From Polytrichum commune (lineage: Eukaryota > Streptophyta > Polytrichopsida > Polytrichales > Polytrichaceae): a DNA stretch of 64,000 nt. The position numbers and the translations under genes were made by a program. The stretch is from positions 45,532,758 through 45,596,757 of the forward strand of contig OX485805.1 of assembly GCA_950295325.1 (NCBI GenBank). Reading direction: 5' to 3'. The notes beneath the pieces were generated by a model. The model was given only the letters and a program-made list of their open reading frames with translations. It had not been told where the DNA came from and ran no database searches. Positions 58,993 to 64,000 of the stretch are shown here, in pieces; within the stretch, counting starts at the first letter, position 1; each line of letters opens with the position of its first letter.

Positions 58993-61744
58993 AGTGCGGG
59001 TGTTCGTCTGTTCACAATTTTCTGGTGTTTGTTTAACACCACCGTTCTGTAAAAAATATCTCTCTCCTCAATTATTTGGCTCCCAGCAACATTTCAGAGC
59101 GTGAGATGGGTCTAAGGTGACTTTCTTTTGAAGTTAGCGTGTGAGGCGGCTGTATGTCATGTTGCGTGTACAATACTTCTGCATTAGTTTTAATAATTGT
59201 TAAGCCAAAGTGACTTAGGAATTTGTACGCATTTTTTGCCATTTTGGATAATACACGTTCCAAGGCACGCTACATATAATGTACTCCAAAAGGCTAGTTC
59301 TGTAGGGTTTGACAAATTTTAAAGCTCTTCAGATATTGACAGGTGATCTTTATGGAACAGACGGGAGAATAGGAGTTCTCTATAACTGGAGTCTACGCCA
59401 GTTATTCGTGGGAATCTAGAGCGCACCGTGTCTTTTTGCAGTGTTGTATATCGACCGGAATTCTTCAGCTGACTGTATTATAGTGAGCCTCCGTATCTTT
59501 GACGGTATTCAGGCCGTCAGTTTATGGAAGTTGGAAGTTGATCTTCGAAGTTGAACACCCATTACTAATTGCACCACAGAATTGGATTTCTTATGTACAA
59601 TCTGTAATTTTGTCTATACATAATTATTTAGAGTGGTTCATTTTGAGAGTTCTCCATGGTGGTTGTTGGGTTTTGCTGAACCTTACAATTAGTCATCATT
59701 TACATGATACAGATTAAGAAAATGGAACCTGAGTTTCGTATTTTGAGGGCTGCATAGCTGGAGGGTTTTCCCTCCAAATTTAATTCTCCCGCGTTTTATC
59801 ATTTCCTCCTATTTTCATAAGGTACGGATTTGAAAACCAAGAAAGGTAGAATATTCTTAATAACACAAGCATTTAACCTAGCTATTCAGACAACGTCTGC
59901 GACGGATAGAAATTGTGTATGGTCGTATGGTATTAGTCACTACCACATACGGACTTTTAATGCTTGAATGCGATGAATGGAAGTCATGTAAGATTTCAGA
60001 AATGGGTGTTCACGAATCTGGTAGAAATAATATACCTGCAATCGTCCTTGTGACCAGCTGAGCAAGCTATGATTAAAATGGATAAAGTTTGATATGAGTC
60101 GTGTTAATTATGTAGTGTTTGATTGGGGGTTTCCAACACTGTGTCTAAGCATTTTGTATTTGGATTCTGATGAATGGTGATGAATGTACCTCAAAATGGA
60201 CACCGCGCGCTAATACTTCTCATGAAAGTGGCTCTTATCATCCAACGACTGCCTCTTCGCCCCACTTTTCCTCCATCCAGTCCTACTGCTGTACCATGAA
60301 CGACGCACCAGTAACGACCGAAGTGTCCCAACCCCATGACACCCAAATCCGTCACCAACCGCAAGTGAAATTCCACACTGCATATGCTTACAGACTAATT
60401 TCTCTGGCACCATAAACCTTACAACGAATGTCTTGTGCTCAAAATAAAATCCCCCCTCAAAGTGTACACTGATCGTTTCACCAACTGAATAGGGCTAGCA
60501 TATGGAACAGGGTTCCGAATCGGTGAATGCGGTTGAATAGAACAATCGTTGGTACTGAAATTCCTTGTGATTGTAATTTATGTGTGATAATACCATAACA
60601 GAGCGGTTTCATTTGAGAGCCTGCATCCTCCAGCATAAGAATTACTGATCACCTTCGTGTCGTGTTATAGAGTCTCGTGCATTAGCGGTACGCTCCTTTC
60701 TGTCTATAAGGTGTCTACTAATTAGGGTTTCTTTTTACGGAAGAATTGCTGGTGAATTTGTAGTAGTTTCCGTGCTATGGAGTCTTGCGTGCTCAGAGAT
60801 ATGGTGATTTGAGTCCATGGAATGTATGCAAAGAATATTTGGGATAGGTATGAGTGAATCAGGAGTGAAGTGTCTTCCAGTGAAGAGAGTGATTTCCATT
60901 GTTCTGACTAATGGTAAGAAAGTTCGACATGGGTCACTGCGTGGTTATGAATGATGTTTTCTATTGTGTAATTTCTAAGGTTTATGTACGCCTGTACATG
61001 TATTCCCACTACAATTCGTATGTCGATTAGGAGGTTGTGGGAGAGTGAGTGGGAGAGTTTGCAGATATTCGTTGTCACTGCGGCAGCTGTTAGGTCTCCT
61101 TTATTTTGGTCACAGACCGCAGAGGTTGAAGTTTTCTGCGAATCACGTAATGTGCTATTGTTACTTCAGGTGCGGCTAGGAGGATAGACGAAAACTTACA
61201 GAGGAGCATTGCAACGGGATGGTAATTTTTTTCTGAAACACCGAGGGACGCATGCATCGTGTATGTCGTCGAAACTTGAAGAATGGCACGGTTTCAGTCG
61301 TTTCATTATTTAGTACTTCAAAATGGTTTCATTTAGGAAGGGCAGAGAAAGAGTTATGGCTCGTAAAAACACACTCCTATGGAGTTTCCTACGATTCCGT
61401 GTCTCGCTCAACCCCTCTCTCTCATTAAGGTTGGTAGCTCTGTTGAATCCAACCACATGATATGAACCTCGCCATATTTCCACGATCTGGTTGATTTGAC
61501 CCCCTCATCCATTGAATAAGATGCTCGAAATGGTGAAAACCTTACCACGAGACACAAACGTGCAGTCACTCTTGAACTACAAGGTGTAAAGTGTGAGAAG
61601 AAGTTCTTGAAGTCACGGCATGTAATGTGTGGACACTCTTCACTAACGGATGAGAATGTATTCTTTTGGATTGGGACAAAAATCCGATCAGACAACTTTG
61701 AACTCAATTTCTGAGGATTTGAAAGGCTGAGGGTATCAGCCACA
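58993..61744. other. No supportable gene; H2B 3' region and intergenic spacer
   Basis: The H2B 3' UTR must begin here. Frames of up to 82 codons (for example at 60170-60415) have no recognised domain. Composition is less A/T-rich than the transposon regions, and I could not delimit any repeat. Confidence 0.4.
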
Positions 61745-64000
61745 ATGCAGATCGAGAAAGTCGACCCGGACAAGCGAGTGGAAGGCTTCGTTCGAAAGTT
61801 CGATATTCCCGATTGGCGGGACACGGAGCTCAATCTTTATTTGACGCTAACACGCGCAACCGATTTGGCTCCGCCAGAGAAGCCACGGCCTACCTATGTT
61901 GACCCTTACGACGATCCCTTTCCCTTGTACCGGAAAGTTCCAAAGCCTCCTGGTCCTGAGCCCCGGGTTGTCAAGGTTCCTCACCAGGCACCGAAGACAA
62001 TACTCTACAACGATCCTAAACCGATGCAATCCATGGTGCGGGATGTGTTGCGGGGTTACAGGGAACACCCCTTTTACACCAAGACAACACATGCCCGTGA
62101 CTACCAGGAGGCCATGGCGTGTTTTCACCTGCGATGTGCCGTTGTCCAATGGCCAGAGAAGTGAGTTTCTGACCCTCCCCCCTGTTTTATGAGAGCAATG
62201 AGAAATGCAATACACCACTCGCGCATACGTCAAACGTCGGACGTGCCGGAACGTTCGACGTCTCAAAATTGTAGCTTCGCGTGTGCGAGTGACATCGAAC
62301 ATTCCGAAACGTCCAACGTTCAGGTAAAGTTTTACAGTAGAAAGTCACGACCTACACACGCGGATGGGAAATCATTACAGTTGTTACCAATCCCAAGCTG
62401 GGATTTTTGTCGAGGGAGGTAACGTCTTATTGTGTCTTGAGGGTTGTCGAACGTTTCGAAACGTTTGACAACTGTGTAGACCATTGCGATCGAATGTTGA
62501 ATATCCTGGACGTTAAAGTGGCGAACATCAGCGTGCCTCCAACTTGCGGGAGGGTCCTTGATGTTCCCAAACGTTTGACGTTCGCTCTGTGCGAGTGGTG
62601 TATAAGTGCTTTAACTTAGTTTGGGTCTTTGCCGTCTCGGTCCGTTGCACCTGTGCAGATGAATTATGTCCCGGGCAATCCTTGCATTGTCTGCTCAACA
62701 TGCCAACGTCAACAACGGCCAATCTAAAGTTTCAAAATGTATAGTAGATACTTTTGGCCAGTGCCGTCCTGGTCCTTTGCACCCGTGCATATGAATTCAT
62801 GATACGGCCGCTTAGCACCGTTTTAGAACTGTGGAAAGACGACCGAGTCTCGCCGTTCCAAAATTTCAAAATATATAGCAGATAAATCGTGGCCTTGGTC
62901 GTTCAAACCGAGTGTTGTTGTTGAATAGTTGATATTTGTTATTGAATAGAATTGCATTAGTGCAACTGCAGTCATTGGACTCAACGACATTGCACATTCT
63001 CGTTGTGAAATGTAAAGGACGGGCATGGCTTAGGGTTCTGTTGAGGTCATATTGGTGACGGTTTGACTTCGATTAGCTCAGACTGATGAAGAGCGGCTAG
63101 GCTGGTCGGCCTGGATTGACGGTAACGAATTATCTCTTGTTAATTGTTGTGTCACAGGCATGTTGCGGGCATGAGCGAGCAAAATTACGCAGCCATGGTG
63201 GACCTCGCTGTGCAACACTTGTCTTTGACGGACTGCCCTGCTCAAGAGACTGTACAGCTTCAGGTCATCCTTCCGCCTCGTCACTTCTAAATTTCTGTAT
63301 GAGCGTTGAAATCAGATGGCGATTATCCGAGATTTGGTCCGTGAAATGTAATTGCATCTTCCGGGCGTTCTAAGGTGATGGCCATTTTCCACAAGGCATA
63401 GTCAACAGTCAATTAGTGTTGTGGGTTGTCCATTTCCAGAACCAAGTGTTCATAAGGTAGAGGGTGCTAATCCCGTCCCCGCCCCTAAAGCGCACCCTGT
63501 GCACGCCCCTTATACCGGAACCGTAGGGCACCTAGAGCCGTTAGAACAATGCTCATTATCTTTGTTAGTGTCTTCTCACATTACCTAAACTGCATGCAAC
63601 TTGTAATCATGCCCTTCCAAGGTAGGTCACGGCACAAGCGGCGTTCTACCTTGCTATGAAGGATTTTGAGAATGAGAACAATGCAAGGAAAGATGAACGA
63701 GACGAGATAATCCAGATGATAATAGACACCAAGGTAAGCCCAGTGGTCATTATAGATTCGAAGATGACATGATACAGACTGTCACACTTTGTTGTTGTTG
63801 TTATTTTTCTTAGAGAAATTTAATAAATTACTAATCTATTTTATAACTTTGAGATAGAAGGCCAATCGGCCAACACCAAGAATGAATCAGTTTGTTTCAT
63901 TCCTTTCCTGGTTCTCACAATGTCAATCAATTAGAAAAGGTGATTGACATCCGGAAATACTATGAGACAACCGAGGTTTTGCGGGAACGAGTGCTCCATT
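61745..64000 (+). CDS. Unidentified multi-exon gene, 5' part (runs off the window)
   Basis: Four exons join in frame: 61745-62160, 63158-63263, 63626-63733 and 63940 to the edge, all with GT-AG introns. The N-terminal ~140 residues are proline-rich, with basic and acidic residues mixed (MQIEKVDPDKRVEGFVRKFD near the start, then RKVPKPPGPEPRVVKVPHQA). After this come helical, charged stretches such as MVDLAVQHLSL, FYLAMKDFENENNARKDERD and EIIQMIIDTK. No family is recognised, no membrane segment or signal peptide is seen, and no function is claimed. The ATG at 61745 is preceded by gccaca. The exon chain, with compatible phases across three introns, is the main reason to believe it. Intron 1 carries a foldback element (62213-62600). 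Confidence 0.75.
62213..62600. mobile_element. Foldback/MITE in intron 1 of the unidentified gene, TA-flanked
   Basis: The ends are caccactcgc and gcgagtggtg, perfect complements bordered by TA on both sides. The inner pairing goes on with cgtcaaacgt / acgtttgacg after a short bulge. The interior is dense in acgtt and aacg motifs, including gaacgtttcgaaacgttt at 62449-62466. Length is 388 bp. A Tc1/mariner-type MITE is the best guess. Confidence 0.55.

Noticed and set aside
61847-62302. 151-codon minus-strand frame opposite exon 1 of the unidentified gene
   Set aside because: The plus-strand frame has a proper ATG, a donor and three more phase-compatible exons; the minus frame has none of these.
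1-64000. CRISPR arrays, bacterial operons or phage genes
   Set aside because: Introns, LTR elements, telomere repeats and plant-type proteins show a eukaryotic nuclear genome. The tandem arrays lack the repeat-spacer pattern.

Overview
The window looks like nuclear DNA from a streptophyte, meaning a land plant or a close green-algal relative. Four things point there: a plant-type histone H2B, a MatB/AAE13-type malonyl-CoA synthetase rich in introns, (CCCTAAA)n telomere-type repeats, and Ty1/copia, hAT-like and PIF/Harbinger-like elements. The species cannot be fixed from the sequence. Gene density is very low: only four host genes can be supported in 64 kb, and most of the rest is layered transposon debris.

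Host genes. (1) A SEH1-type WD40 nucleoporin lies on the minus strand at 12986-16671. It has eight exons that join in frame to 327 aa. (2) A malonyl-CoA synthetase (AAE13-like) lies on the minus strand at 21131-26807. It has sixteen exons that join in frame to 580 aa, one intron with AT-AC ends and U12-type signals, and a possible upstream targeting-peptide exon near 27.6-27.8 kb. (3) Histone H2B lies on the plus strand at 58401-58992 and is split by one 163-bp intron. (4) An unidentified gene starts at 61745 on the plus strand and runs off the right edge; four phase-compatible exons are visible. No operon-like or functional link between these genes is evident.

Mobile elements. A 6.7-kb Ty1/copia element (34248-40930) has two ~398-bp LTRs and a GTGGG target-site duplication. 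It is dead through several stops and frameshifts and carries a 406-bp hAT-like insertion in its RNase H region. A 2.2-kb hAT-type element (28835-30997, 8-bp duplication GTTCCTGC) keeps a transposase C-terminal domain and sits inside an older MITE. Three hAT-like non-autonomous elements (8386-9381, 39440-39845, 54372-55970) share C/G-rich ends and 8-bp duplications. Several elements with GGGC/GGGT ends and TTA/TAA flanks resemble PIF/Harbinger MITEs (10307-11578, 17366-17719, 48181-48681, 51376-51875); the first is nested in another MITE whose empty relative is at about 46.1 kb. A decayed LINE lies on the minus strand at about 44.75-47.49 kb.

Tandem arrays and hairpins. Minisatellites occur at 7987-8190 (99 bp), 31105-31590 (66-69 bp), 42531-42886 (89 bp) and 43247-43390 (33-34 bp). 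There is a ~310-bp duplication at 18659-19230, followed by two strong hairpins. The stretches 1-12 kb, 41-45 kb and 47-58 kb hold no host gene I can support.
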